The notes beneath the pieces are model-generated. The model ran no database searches. It was not told the origin of the DNA and saw nothing but the letters and a program-made list of their open reading frames with translations. The translations under genes and the position numbers were made by a program. Shown here piece by piece: positions 14,601 through 27,600 of a stretch of DNA of 64,000 nucleotides. The stretch lies in assembly GCF_018139145.2 (NCBI RefSeq), contig NC_059485.1, positions 18,227,698 through 18,291,697 of the forward strand. The letters are read 5' to 3'. The first letter of the stretch is position 1. Each line of letters opens with the position of its first letter. This DNA is from Gymnogyps californianus. Taxonomy: Eukaryota > Chordata > Aves > Accipitriformes > Cathartidae.

Positions 14601-17600
14601 GTAAGGGGGATCTGCTTTGAGTTTCTCTGGACAAGTATTAATACCAATCATGCCACCACTATTTACAGTCCTCAGCAAATTCTGTTCAACAACCCGGAAC
14701 AGGCGAGTGCAGCCTCACCTTGCAGGCAGCCTGTTTCTTGTACTGCGCTCGCCGCAGACTAAGGGTAAAGCAGCACAGAAGAAATCTGGACCTCTTAAGT
14801 GAGTAGCAAACTGCAACTAGACAACATAGTTTCCACTGCTACCCCCCTCCTTCCAACGGCCCCATCAGAAGGACAATCTATAGCCAGGCTGAAGCTAGGC
14901 TTTACAATATTTACCTGTGGTTTGAATTTCACCACACTCAGCCATTTGACTCTGACTGACGTACACCTCTCCACCTCTTAGGAGCCAAACAACCCCACTC
15001 ACAAGCTGCACAAAAGGGTTTGCTTGATCCAAGACATCTTCCTCAGACAGGTAACTAGGAAAGAGAGAGCAGGAGGGGTTACCCACAGTCACAGAAGCGT
15101 CACGTAAAAGCCTCTTCTGCTGCCAGCAGGCTCCAGAAGCAGGGGGAAGCGGAGAAGGTGGCTGAATGAAGGCTAACTACATCTAAAACTAGAGGCCAAG
15201 CAGTGCGAAACATCATTTTAGCAGCCAGAGTGGACCCTGTTCTCCGCTATTCTGCACAAACCACTGTTAATGATGGTCCCAGGCCACTGTGCATGAAACA
15301 GCTCCTGCCAACAATGCAGCCAGTGGACCTCAGCCAGGATAATAAGGGCACAAAGCATCTGGCAGAACATGAGGGCAGAGCCATTGCCAAATACTCAGGG
15401 ATCTGTGGAAGCAGCTGTAACATCTTGCTGTCTGTCAGCTTCCATTCTGTAAAACAGTGACACCAAACAGCTTTTGAGAGGGTTTTCAGCAGCAGCATCC
15501 AGTCTGCCTACAGCTGCACTGAGGGGAAGACACTGCTGGATGCTACCTGCTCCCCTCCGTCTGGGAAAGAGCTTCCTCTACGCTTCCACGCAGCAAAACC
15601 TTTCACTGAACAGTCAGACAGTAAAATGATTTCCATGATCGGGCATTGTGCATCACTGTGGGGTGCTTCCCAAGGGATATTCTTCTCTCAAGAATTAGGG
15701 TGCTGAGTAACACCTGCCTCATCAGAACCTGATGCTAGGTGATGTTTGCAACTGACAGGAGAGGACAGCAGCAAAGGTTGGGGCTGAACAGCTGTGCTTT
15801 CGCTGTAAGTTCTGCCAGTGGTCTTTGGTTTAAAACTGATTGCTCTACATGCTCCAGACATGTCTTGTGGGAGCTGGATGCTCAACTTTCAGTTTTTTAG
15901 TATCCATGACTGCAGCCAAACAAAGCTTCATGCTTTGTAGACAAGTGTAATTGAAAATACCTGGATGGAAAACATGCAAAAAGGACTCCCTTCACCCATG
16001 GGAAGGGAACACAAAGACAAAATGAACACAGCTGAAAATGGATCAAACTACACAACAGCTTGAGCACGGACTAATCAACTGTCAGCTTTTAAAGCCTGCA
16101 ATTATCCATCCTTAGTCCAGGTGGCAGAGGCAGCATCTTTGCTAGGTGGGGGGTAACAATGTGCCCCAGTGCACCGTCCTGCTGCTCATGGTATAGTGTG
16201 AAGGGGTCAAGTGCGAATTACTTTCCCCACTGCTCTGAAAGACCAAATTATTTACACCAAAACTATTTCTAGTGTCATGTTTTGGAAGCCACAAAGACAC
16301 CAAGCAGACAACTCACACAGTGCCATGACTCCAGTTAACATGGGAAACCCTGCCAGAGCAGGAGAGAAGCAGGGCAGAGCTGAGATGAAGGACTCAACAG
16401 CGACCTTGCAGTTGCTGTTGGTCCCCTTGGCAGAAGCCCCCTCACTAAAGGGGACATGTTACCAACTCTGCCAGCCCCTCCGCCCGTGTAAATTAAGGCC
16501 ATGGTTCCCAGGGCTGTCAGGGAATGGCTGCAGGCTAAAGCTCTGGCTTGGTACAGTCAGTTTGGCTTTGCAGGGACCCTTGCCGACGTCTGAGGGCACG
16601 TGGGAGTGCACTAACAGAAGGGTGGAGAATGCAGCCAACAGATGCAGCAGCTTCCAGACTGCTTCTCAACCTTCTGAGACCATCAGAAGGACCGCTAGGA
16701 ACCCTTCCAGGACCTTTAGCGTGCCTGCTGCTGCTGGGGAAGGGTAGCTACTGGGGGGCCTTTACTTCCAGTGAGCACTAACAGTCCTTCTCTCAGCTAT
16801 TCCTCATCAAAGGGTGCTTTGAGCTTTTTTCTCCAGCTGATTAGGGAGTGTCACACACCCCTTCAGCTGGTGCCAGGAAGAGGCCTATATAACAGCCAGG
16901 CTGAGACCACAGCTCCCAGGAGCCAAGAGATGCTGCAGCTCATGTGGTGGGGAGCTGGAAAGTCTGCAGAGGGCAGTGTCTGTGGTCAGCCATGGTGACA
17001 TGCCACAGGGCGCAGCCTCCAGCACCGACTTCTGCAACTACCTCCAGCACAGCAGACACCTTGATTCAGCTTGAGCTGTGGAGGGGGAAGGCGCACTCCA
17101 GCTCTCAGGCTGCAGGGATACCTGTGCTTCTCGCTGAAGCTGGGGCCAAGGGAAATGGTGTCCTAGTGCATGCTGGCTGAGGAGCTATGCTGCTAGGACG
17201 AGGAGCTACAGGAGGAGGTCCACACACTGCAGAGCAGCAGGGATGATGAGAAAGAGATGGACAGATATTCCCTAATAGCCTGCAGAAACAAAACCCTGAA
17301 CCCTGCAATGTCCAGAAGGAGCACCCAGGATCTGCTGACTGGGGTGGCAAACCCTGTGATGATGAAGGCTGGAAGACCGTGAGCTCTGGCAACAGGAGGG
17401 AGTTCTTCTTCCACCCAGGTTGCCCTGGCAGCAGGCAAGGGGCTGGGAGCTCTGTGAACCAAAGCGTCTGTGCCAGCTGAGCCTGAACCCCGCAGCAGCA
17501 CCAGAGGAGGTGGGTGAGTGATGGGGGAAGCTCCCTGCTGCGGGGGACAGAGGCCCCCATCTGCTAACCTGTCTAGCGAGGTTTGCTGGGGGCTCAGATT

Positions 17601-20600
17601 TGGGATGTTGTGGGCAGACTGCTGAGGCTTCTCCAGCCCCCAGACTGTTATCTCCCCTGCCGCTCGTCCATGCGGGCACCAACAGCACTGCCAGGGGAAA
17701 CCAGGAGTGTATCAAGAGCAACTGCATAGCTCCGGGGGTGATAGCCAAGGGTGGCCCAGGTGGTCCTCTCCTCAAGCCTACTGGTGAGGAGGAAGGGCTT
17801 GAGAAGCAGTGGATGGATTCTGTGGGTCAATATGCAGTAGCACAGCTGGTGCTGACAACAGGAACTTGGCTTTTACAAGGATGGAACCCTCTCTGAGGAA
17901 TGAGGACCCGACCAAGTGAGGCAAAAGTAACTTCTGTAAATAGGTGACCTCTTGAGGAGGGCTTTAGACCAGGAAAGACACAGGAGGGAGATGATCGCCC
18001 ACAGTCAAGTGAGGAAGTGGGAGAGCAGGCTGGCAAGTGAAGGTTGCAGGGTGACATGGGCATGAGAACTTGAAACAACAAAGTATAAAGAAAAGGGGAT
18101 CTCAACCACATGCACCCAAATAAGGAAATGGTGAGAGGACTCACGGGGAAGCTCTCATCCTCTTCCTGGAAAATCAGAGTGAGTGCCTATGTGAAGTTGT
18201 ACAGTAATGCAAGCAGTACAGGCACAAACAGGAGGAACGGGAGGTCTGTGCAGCTGCAGGGCTACAACCTCACTGTGATCATGCAGACATGGTGGGACAG
18301 TGTGTGTGACTGGAACGCTGCAATGGATGGATACGGGCTCTTAGGAAGAGCCGTACCCAGGGAAAGCGGTGGGAGAAGTGGGGAGCAGCTGCTCTTGACA
18401 TGGGAGAGCAGCGGGAATGCCTGGAGGAGAGGCGGTGCTGGGGTAGCCCTGTATGTTAGGGAGCGTTTTGATTGTCTAGAGCTTAATGATGGTGACAATA
18501 GGGTTGAGTGTTTATGGGTAAGAATCAGGGGGAAGGCCAACAAGGCAGATATCTTGGTGGGAGTCTCTTACAGACAACCCAACCAGGATGAAGAGGCAGA
18601 CAAAATATTCTATAAGCAGCTGGGAGAAGTCTCACAATCGCTAGCCCTTGTTCTCATGGGGGACTTCAACTTACCAGATGTCCGCTGGAAATACAATACA
18701 GCGGAGAGGAAACAGTCTAGGAGGTTCCTGGAGCGTGTGCAAGAGAACTTCCTGACACAGCTGGTGAGTGAGCCAACTAGGGAAGGCGCCCCGCTGGACC
18801 TGCTGTTTGTGAACAGAGAAGGGCTTGTGGGTGATGTGATGGTTGCAGGCTGTTTTGGGCATAGTGATCACGAAATGATAAGAGTTTTTGATCCTTGTAG
18901 AAGTAAGGAGGGGGGTCAGCAGAACTGCCACCTGAGATTTCCGGAGGGCAGACTTTGGCCTGCTTAGGAGACTGGTTGACAGAGTCCCTTGGGAGGCAGT
19001 CCTGAAGGGCAGAGGAGTCCAGGAAGGCTGGACGCTCTGCAAGAAGGGAACTTAGAGGCGCAGGAGCAGGCCATCCCCATGTGCCGAAAGACAAGCCCAC
19101 GGGAAGAAGACCAGCCTGGCTGAACAGAGGGCTTTGGCTGGAACTCAGGAAAAAAGGACAGTTTATGACCTTTGGAAGAAGGGGCAGGCAACTCAGGAGG
19201 ACTACAAAGATGTTGTGAGGGTATGCAGGGAGAAAATTAAGGGGCCAAAGCCCAACTAGAACTTAATCTGGCTACTGCCGTAAAAGACAATAAAAAATGT
19301 CTCTATAAATACATTAGCAACAAAGGGAGGGCTAAGGAGAATCACCATCCTCTGTTGGATGTGGGGGGGAAACATAGTGACAAAGGATGAGGAAGAGGCT
19401 GAGGTACTTAATGCCTCCTTGCCTCAGTCTTTAATAGTAAGACCAGTTGTTCTCTGGGTACCCAGCCCCCTGAGCTGGAAGACAGGGACAGGGAGCAGAC
19501 TGAAGCCCCCATAATCCAAGGGGAAATGGTTAGTGACCATTAGACACCACTTAGACACACACAAGTCTATGGGGCCGGATGGGATCCACCCAAGAGTACT
19601 GAGGGAGCTGGCGGAAGTGCTCACCAGGCCACTTTCCATCATTTATCAGCAGTCCTGGCTAACCGGGGAGGTCCCCGTTGACTGGAGGTTAGCAAATGTG
19701 ATGCCCATCTACAAGAAGGGCTGGAAGGAGGACCTGGGGAACTACAGAGCTGTCAGCCTGACCTCGGTGCCAGGGAAGGTTATGGAGCAGATCATCCTGA
19801 GTGCCATCACGTGGCACGTACAGGACAACCAGGTGATCAGGCCCAGTCAGCATGGGTTTATGAAAGGCAGGTCCTGCTTGACTAACCTGATCTCCTCCTA
19901 TGACAAGGTGACCCACTTAGTGGATGAGGGAAAGGCTGTGGATGTCGTCTACCTAGACTTTAGTAAAGCCTTTGACACCGTTTCCCACAGCATTCTCCTG
20001 GAGAAACTGGCTGCTCATGGCTTGGACAGGCGTGCTCTTCGCTGGGTAAAAAACTGGCTGGATGGCCGGGCCCAAAGAGTTGTGGGGAATGGAGTTAAAT
20101 CCAGATGGCGGCCGGTCACAAGCGGTGTTCCTCAGGGCTCAGTATTGGGGCCAGTTCTGTTTAATATCTCTATCATTGATCTGGACAAGGGAATCGAGTG
20201 CACCCTCAGTAAGTTTGCAGATGACACCAAGTTGGGCGGGAGTGTTGATCTGCTCGAGGGTAGGAAGGCTCTGCAGAGGGATCTGGACAGGCTGGATCGA
20301 TGGGCCGAGGCCAACTGTATGAGATTCAACAAGGCTCAGTGCCGGGTCCTGCACTTGGGTCACAACAACCCCGTGCAATGCTACAGGACTGGGGAAGAGT
20401 GGCTGGAAAGCTGCCCGGCGGAGAAGGACCTGGGGGTGTTGGTCGACAGCCGGCTGAATATGAGCCGGCAGTGTGCCCAGGTGGCCAAGAAGGCCAACAG
20501 CATCCTGGCTTGTGTCAGAAATAGCACGGCCAGCAGGACTAGGGAAGTGATCGTCCCCCTGTACTCGGCCCTGGGGAAGCCGCACCTCGAATCCTGTGTT

Positions 20601-22946
20601 CAGTTTTGGGCCCCGTCACTACAAGAAAGACACTGAGGTGCTGGAGTGCCTCCAAAGAAGGGCAGCAAAGCTGGTGAAGGGTCTGGAGCACAAGTCTGAT
20701 GAGGAGCGGCTGAGGGCACTGGGGTTGTTTAGCCTGGAGAAGAGGAGGCTCAGGGGAGACCTTATCGCTCTCTACAGCTACCTGAAAGGAGGTTGTAGCG
20801 AGGTGGGGGTCGGTCTCTTTTCCCAAGTAACAAGCAATAGGATGAGAGGAAATGGCCTCAGTTGCGCCAGGGGAGGTTTAGATTGGATATTAGGAAACAT
20901 GTCTTCACCGAAAGGGCTGTCAAGCATTGGAACTGCTGCCCAGGGAAGTGGTGGAGTCACCATCCCTGGGGGCATTTAAAAGACATGTAGATGTGGTGCT
21001 TAGGGACATGGTTTAGTGGTGGACCTGGCAGTGTTAGGTTAACGGTTGGACTCGATGATCTTAAAGGTCCTTTCCAACCTAAATGATTCTATGATTCTGC
21101 CTAGGCACTGACTACAAGCTAGCTGAGGGCTTACGGGTTAGGATTAGAGCTCTGGCAGATCAGTGTGGGTGATAAAATTTTATTATTTTATTTTACTTTA
21201 GTTATTAAACTGTTCTTATCTCAACCCATGAGTTTTACTTCTTTTTTTCGATTCTCCTCCCCATCCCACTGGGAGGGGGAGCAGTGAGCAAGTGAGCAGC
21301 TGCGTGGTGCTGAGTTGCTGGTGGCGTTAAACCATGACAAAAGGGCAACACAGCAGTGCACAGGCAATCCAGGAGATGCCTGGATTTCTATTTAGCAGTA
21401 AGTAACTTAAGACAAACTTTTTTACTGTCAAGGGCAGGTCAATCACAAGAACAGGTTTGCCCAGAGAGCTTGTGGAGTCTCCAACCTCAGAGATGTTCAA
21501 AACCTGACTGGACATGGCCCTGAGCAACCTGCTCCAGCTAACCCTGTGCTGAGCAGGGTGTTGGATGAGGCACCTCCAGAGGTCCCTTCCAACCCCAGCG
21601 TTTCTGTGCTGTAGTCGGAGCAGTTACATAGTCCACTCTGCCTCCCCTCTCTGGGGAGGACAGAGACCTCTCTCCCTTCTACCATAATCAAGGGTACCTG
21701 TTGCATGTTGGGAGAGGAGACACAGGAACCCGAGCAGCTAGAGATCATCAGAGTAACTTACCCGGTTTCTCTTCATCCTACGAAAAAAAAGCCAATTGCC
21801 AGAGACAGCTCAATGGGGTATAGGTAGGACATCCCTAATTTCAGCATTCAAAGCATGCTTCTGCTCTAACTGGGAGAGGCCAAGGAGGCAGTGCTTCCTG
21901 CCTCAGTGATGCCTACCAGTCTTCAGGGAGGAGAAAGCACCCTCCAAACAACCCCCAAGTTCTTACCCGAACACCATGGTGCCATCCTTCCGGATGCCAA
22001 ACTGAGCGTTTTGCAGGCCTCCAGAGTTTCTCACCAGCTTTCCATTGCTCACAACGTTCCCAAGACACTCTCCGGTTCCCATGTCAAAGTACCCGCCGTT
22101 CTGGGCCACGAGACACTTCCCGAGCTTTGCGGTCTCTTCCACGGGGGCTCTGCGGTGAGCCTGGCAGCCTCCTGTGCCGCCCGGCTCTAGCACAGAGAAG
22201 GTCCTCAGGGGGTTCCTCACGAAAGTGAAGTGGCCATAGACCACCTTGCGGTCCTCACCCCCTGCGGGGATGTAAGAAACAAACGTTCTGGTGGTAGCCA
22301 CTGGGCCGCCCGTCCTGTTGTCGCTGGGCCAAGCTTCGTGTGTTACGTTGCCATACTTGAGGGGCTGACAGTCTCTGACGTGCCTGTGGTTGTGCCGAGG
22401 GCCATGCCGGGAGGGGAAATACGGCTGCAGCAGAGGGTCGCTCGGGGGGCTCCTGCAATGAGAAGATCTGGTTGCCCCAAGGCTGCCCTGGCAGAACGCG
22501 TCTGCAACCCTACGTGGTGGGACAAGAGCTGCTTGGCTCGGGGTGGTGGGTGAGGAAGGCCTCACCGACACCCGGGCGCCGCTTCTCTCCTGCCCCCAGG
22601 GAGTCCCCGGTACCGCTGTAACCCACCCCGGCTTAAGGGGGGCTGTCCCGCCTAGTACCCGCACCACCAAGCCGACCTCGGGGCACCGGCTCGGCGGCTG
22701 CCGGCCAGAGCCCCAAGAGAGGAGCGGTGCTACCGGCCGGGAAGGGACCCCCGGGACCCGCCCGTACCGGGACGGCAGGGCTGACACCGCCCGCGGCACC
22801 CGCGCGGACACTCACCCGGCGCCGCGCGCCGCCTGCAGCCAGCCGAGCGCCGCCAGCGCGGCGGCCACCACCGCCCGCCCCGCCGGCACCGGCGACCGCC
22901 TCCCGCGGCCCCCGCCCGCGGCCCCCGCCGCTCGGGAGGCCGCCAT
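8635..22946 (-). CDS. NAGPA: N-acetylglucosamine-1-phosphodiester alpha-N-acetylglucosaminidase (uncovering enzyme)
   Basis: Ten coding exons were traced on the minus strand: 22816-22946, 21967-22452, 14915-15054, 14247-14355, 13796-13924, 12719-12927, 11518-11565, 11020-11148, 9779-9910 and 8635-8900. They total 1779 nt, encoding 592 aa. All junctions have GT/AG and matching phase. The enzyme removes GlcNAc from GlcNAc-P-mannose on lysosomal hydrolases in the trans-Golgi, exposing the mannose-6-phosphate signal. Residues 1-44 hold a signal peptide (Ala/Leu core before LGWLQAARG). The phosphodiester glycosidase domain contains [39 protein letters not shown] and [21 protein letters not shown]-like Cys-rich repeats occupy about 340-500, one TM helix is at about 522-545, and the short cytoplasmic tail carries YHPL (560-563), the family's internalisation motif. 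It is longer than human (515 aa), partly because of the extra Cys-rich exon 8. Intron 2 carries a CR1 LINE in the opposite orientation. Confidence 0.96.
16800..21098 (+). mobile_element. CR1 LINE, nearly full length, broken, inside NAGPA intron 2
   Basis: About 4.3 kb lies antisense to NAGPA. Approximately 16940-18100 resembles a decayed CR1 ORF1 with no intact frame. The ORF2 endonuclease part is open at 18110-18967 (motifs [26 protein letters not shown]) and then interrupted. The reverse transcriptase part is open at 19533-20636 ([31 protein letters not shown] and the catalytic FADD at about 20215). A frame change at about 20605 moves the C-terminal part into another frame. The 3' end is the typical CR1 hairpin region with gattctatgattct ending near 21098. 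The 5' boundary is uncertain. The element is not capable of coding intact ORFs as it stands. Confidence 0.9.
21381..21616 (+). mobile_element. Older CR1 LINE 3' fragment
   Basis: The sequence matches the CR1 3' region of a different, older subfamily: a gcccagagagcttgtggagt segment, then ctccagaggtcccttccaac near the end. It lies about 280 bp beyond the nearly full-length element in the same orientation and is more diverged, so it is an independent insertion. Boundaries are approximate. Confidence 0.7.
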
Positions 22947-23120
22947 CTTGGCGGGCGCTCAGCGGGCGGGCGCTGGTAGCGCGCCCTCTGCCGCCCGGCG
23001 GCGGCGCAGCCCCAGCGCCTGGGGCCGTTTCCCGCCCTTTCCCGCCGCCCCTCAGCGAGGGGAGGCCGGCCGAGGCGGGCTGTGCCCGCCGCCCCGACCA
23101 TCAGTGTGTGCTGTGGGTAC
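22560..23120. promoter_or_regulatory. CpG-island promoter of NAGPA
   Basis: A strongly CpG-dense stretch surrounds the NAGPA start codon (ATG at 22946-22944, in an in-frame Kozak-like gccaagATGG context). It explains several very long but meaningless open frames on both strands here. A donor-like site lies on the + strand at about 23139, so divergent transcription is possible, but no + strand gene is recognised. Confidence 0.6.
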
Positions 23121-24489
23121 GGTCTGTGCTCAGAGCGGTGAGCTAAGAAGACATTTACGGCTAGAAAGATGGAAAGAAATACTTTTAAAGTCTGTTGTTT
23201 CAGTAATAAGCTGTGGCCCGTCTCTGGTCCATGTAGACGCGTCTGAATTAGCTTTAGCCTCAGGGAGGACACGCTCTCTGTTCTTCAGGGTCTGGCATTT
23301 TCTCATCACCATCTCTGACAGATTCTCACACGTGTCTCACAGAAAACGAAGTAAATACGGCCTTTACTGGCACTGCAGCTTCATCATCCTCATTTGGAGG
23401 ATTAGGCTTTTGTCTGTTTTCCAGAAGGGAAAAATAACTAAATTGGGGGGGGATGATGATATACCCAGTTAGATCTAGGTTTTCCTAACTGTAACTTAAG
23501 TGGCTTGGATTCTGTGATACACCTTGGCTAACAGAGTTAGGACAAAAACTCTCGGAGAGCCTTAGTTTACAAATCTGGGAATTTTCTCTTTCAAGAACTA
23601 TCCAAGTCAAATACATGATTAAAAAAAGCAAATCCTCCATTCCTGTCCTGCCTATAAGGTAATTATTTTTTCTAACCAAGAACTATATGCCAGACCCCTC
23701 ATCATCAGTAAAAATGTTTCTCTTTCTAATCTCCATTGTTCTATTTTGAATCAAAGAACTATTTTTTTAACAGTGGTAAGGGCACCTACTTTATTCACTG
23801 TTTCATCTTTATCAAGTGCTTAGCCCTGCCATCTCCTCAAGCCGTACTGACTGCTCCAAACACTTGTTAAGTTTCATATTTCTTTCTCTTGACCTCAGTA
23901 GCTTGCTCTTGGCGCTTTCAGCCAAGTTTCAGCTCTAGCACTGACCAAACAAAAGAGGCTGTTTGGAAAGCCGTAACCACCCAAAGAGCAACAGTAAAAG
24001 CAGGCACCCTTTGGTTTTCTACTAAATTCTAACAGTTTAAATAGCAGAGGGAATTAATGGGGGGAGGGGGGGGGGTGTTTGCCAGGCTTTCAGGGCTAGT
24101 TGCTAGGGAGGTGTAAATGCTAACTTCAGGACATTGTTTCAGTGTTTCATTGCTCTGTTCTGAGCCGTACCCGTGTCACTGAGGAAAATACTGCCAGGAT
24201 GTCATTCTATCGGAACTGAAATTTCAAAATGTTTATATCGGGACTAGAATACATCTTTTAGGTGCGCAATCTGCTCCCAGGCTGGTGGGGCTAATCTTAA
24301 AATCCAAGCCTCTGTTCCCCCTGGAGGCATGGCTCTGGCACGGACTTTGACATCTGTGCATGCAGAGGGCAGGCCTGCTACTGCTGCCTGGCAGCAGATG
24401 CTCCTGTCGTCTTAGGATGGGGGATGCAATTAAACTCTTTCCTTTCTTTCCCTGTGCGCAAATGTAGCTTGGTAGAGAAGTTTCAGATT
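23121..24489. other. Stretch with no recognised gene
   Basis: This is the interval between the NAGPA promoter and the poly(A) signal of the next minus-strand gene. It contains a G-rich run at 24058-24079 that could fold as a G-quadruplex. No coding exon or known repeat was identified. Confidence 0.4.
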
Positions 24490-24644
24490 TTTATTGTAAA
24501 AAAGTCTAGCCTACTGCTCAGCTGCATTGCACACAATTTCCTTGAGCTACTCAGTGAGTGAGGGAGAGGGGAATTCAAGGAGGAAGCATTGGGAAAGCCC
24601 CATTCTCACTGTAGAACGGTTCATTACATTTGCCTGATGTGTGT

Positions 24645-27600
24645 TTATGTCTGTTCAGCCTGCGTGAGGCTGATGATGAGCTCAGTTAGTTGTCTCCTCA
24701 CTTTCAGGCATTCGATTCTGTAAAGGATGTGACACAAGGGCAGGTATCGCCTCTGTGAATGGGGGGAGTGGGGCTGTGGAGCCGCCTGCCCAAGGCTGCA
24801 TTGTGGGTGGCGGAAGCCGGTGTTTCCAAGGCCAGTGCTAAAGGGGGGGTAATGCCTCAGCTCTCCCAGGATCAGAGAGATCAAAGGAGAGCCTCCCAGC
24901 TCTCCCTTACCTGTACCTGGTATGGGTAAGCGTGATGCTGTCTCAGGTACCTTGCAGGCGGAAAAATGTACTTTTATTTCAGAAATGAACTGGAAAACTC
25001 CCTTAGCACAAACCAGTGCATTAAAAGATCTTAGGGTTATTATGCCTCCACTTTCATTCAGCAGTAGAGAGCTGCATGTGTCCTGCTTGTGTTTCAAGCT
25101 GGAAACAAGGCTGTCCGGTTGAAACTCCAGGGTGGATTAACAGTGCGGTTTTAATGGTCTAAACTCAGCTCTACATAAAGCAGTGAGTAGAGTACTCTGG
25201 GAGTTCATTCAGGATCGTGCTTTGTCTTTTGCTCAAACACCTTAAACTTTTCGCAGGGAACATCCTGTACTAAGGGCTTCCACCCAATTCCGAAACTCAC
25301 CCTGTCTTTTCCATAGCTTACAAGAGAGGCCAGGATCACAACGTGGGGTGTAGAATCCACAGGCCAAAAGCTGCCTTTGGAAATCCATAGGGAACAGAAA
25401 CCTCATGCAAACCAAAATGAAAAAAAAAAAACCAAACAAAACAGTATTTGAAAACCGAAGTGTCTTTCCTCACCATATAGTGCATTTACTTGCAATTTAC
25501 TTTCCTCTGTAAAGCAGCCCCTCCCACTGCACTGATATTCAGTACTGCATGGAGTGTAAGTAACTTGTTTTTCTAGAACTTTTCAAAGAGGGAAGCGTGG
25601 GCATTGTCAGAATTTCAGTGTTTGTTTGCTGTGACACAAGATTTCCCCATTCATGGAGATTATCACCTGTTGTTAAAGATAACCAGTCTCAATTTCAAGC
25701 GTGTCACAAACACAGTTACCTCCCCAAAATACAGGTTCTAAAGTATATGTATGTGCAGGTGCTGGCAAACCACTTTATGACTACACAGGACTGAATGAAT
25801 CTCAGAAGCTAAGCTGTCCTGGGCTTTGGTACGAAGACACAGCTCCAAACCTAACTTAGGTTTTAGTCTAAGTCAGGTTCTAAATCAGAGTATCTCTGTT
25901 TTCTCCACTCAGTGGAGGTCAGCCAAACTTGCCATTTTTTTTTTTTCTGTTATCACAGTGAATATCATGAAAGGAACATGCATGCTGATGTCTAGATCTA
26001 ATACTAGCTCCACCTCTGTCTTGAACCTGAAGTTCAGCCCAGCTCTGAAAATTAGGGTGTGAACACAATTAACAAGTATTTGACCCTTTTCCTGTAATTT
26101 GAAAACTTTTAGTTGTGGAAAAACATATCTAATAATTACTAATTTGAATTTGCCTGTCGGAACTTACTGGGAATCTTATAAGCCATATATACTGGCTCTT
26201 CTTTCTGATTAACTTATCTCCCTTTTTCCTCGTCTATGCCCATATCTGTAGAACTGGGTGGAAGTAAAAAATTTATTTCTATAATGTATACCTGTACCTG
26301 TCTGAAAATATGTCTAAGCCAATACAAATCAGTCAGGAGAAACTGTCTTTGGGAAGTTGTGTAAAAATTTCCTCTAACTAGGTCACTTCTTTTTACCTTC
26401 ACACTTTCCTGAGGGACTTTTTGGGTGGGAAGAAAATGAATAAAGCAGATAAAAAGCAGCTAGTGAGATTAAAAGGCAGCAACTGAAAGAAGGGTACAGA
26501 GTTTGGAGTGGTAGAGGGTGCTATGGGTGGAGAAAGGAGCATTTTTAAAAGGGTCTTTCCATGCCATTTTCCCTTCAGGAAGGAAGGTTGAGGTTGGAAA
26601 GCTTGGTGAAAAAACTACGTGCTATGGTTCTATCTAGTGCTAGCTGTAGTCTTAGCATAAAGGGGAGAATGGTTCACACTAGATGAGGTTAGGCAGGTGT
26701 ACAGTACACATCACAGCATGTACTAAACAGAATAAAATTAATTTCATATTTTAGAGCATGGTGGTCTTTAGAGGAACATTTAGCGTGGGGCCAGGGAGTC
26801 CTACCTGTGAACCACCATAGTCTTTTCATCTTCAGTGCAGTGAGCAAAGCACAGGAGATTCTCAGCAGCATCAAAACAGGCTGTGGGCTCAGCGCTAGGC
26901 TGCCTGCAGTAGCGTTTCAGGCTACCTAGAATTGCTTCCAAATTGAGCTTATTCTGCGACCGACTCCTTTCATCGCCGCCGTAGCAGGGGTTGCACTTTA
27001 GAAACTGAGCAAACAGGAGAACAAACACAAGAAGCAAATTACCTTGCTGTTAAAAATGGCAATCATTTATCATATGACAATATAGCGCAGCTTCAGTAGT
27101 CTGAACCCTTTGAAGTCATGGGGTTTATGACTACTGTTAATCCGTACCCCCACAGTGCAGGTGTGATTGGTGCAAATACTTACTACTGAGATACTCCATG
27201 TTAATTTTTTCAGTGCAAATGAAAAAAGCCATAATGCAATTTTTAAAAGGTTTGTACTACGTACATTATGTGGCAATAAGAGTAGCCAAGGTAGCAGCAC
27301 GTTTTGTGAGGTTAGCTTGAGACATTTGGGTTGGTGACTTCCAGGATTAGTGAAGTTCCACTAGTCAGAAGGATTTAGGCTTCTGCGTCTCTATTTATTG
27401 CACTTGCAGCAATCTGTCAAGGGGAGGAAGACTTGAGGCGGCTCCGAAGAGCCTACACGCGTACGTAGTGTGTATCTGTCAGGGAGAACAAGTTTGGTGA
27501 TGTTCACAGGAACAGACATGACTCAAAAGCTGTGTAGCACTCTGAATTTTTTAAGCGCTCTGCGGTGTAACCCGATGAATAACATAGTGGCTAACTGGTT

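Noticed and set aside
17105..17775. Overlapping minus-strand open frames of 100-167 codons
   Set aside because: They lie antisense within the decayed CR1 ORF1 region and have no conserved motif.
22453..22811. N-terminal extension continuous with NAGPA exon 2
   Set aside because: The open frame runs through intron 1. Exon 1 at 22946-22816 supplies a proper signal peptide, and the acceptor at 22453 fits in phase.
22543..23472. 309-codon + strand open frame over the NAGPA promoter
   Set aside because: Antisense to NAGPA exon 1 and its intron; Pro/Ala/Arg-rich composition typical of CpG islands, with no conserved motif.
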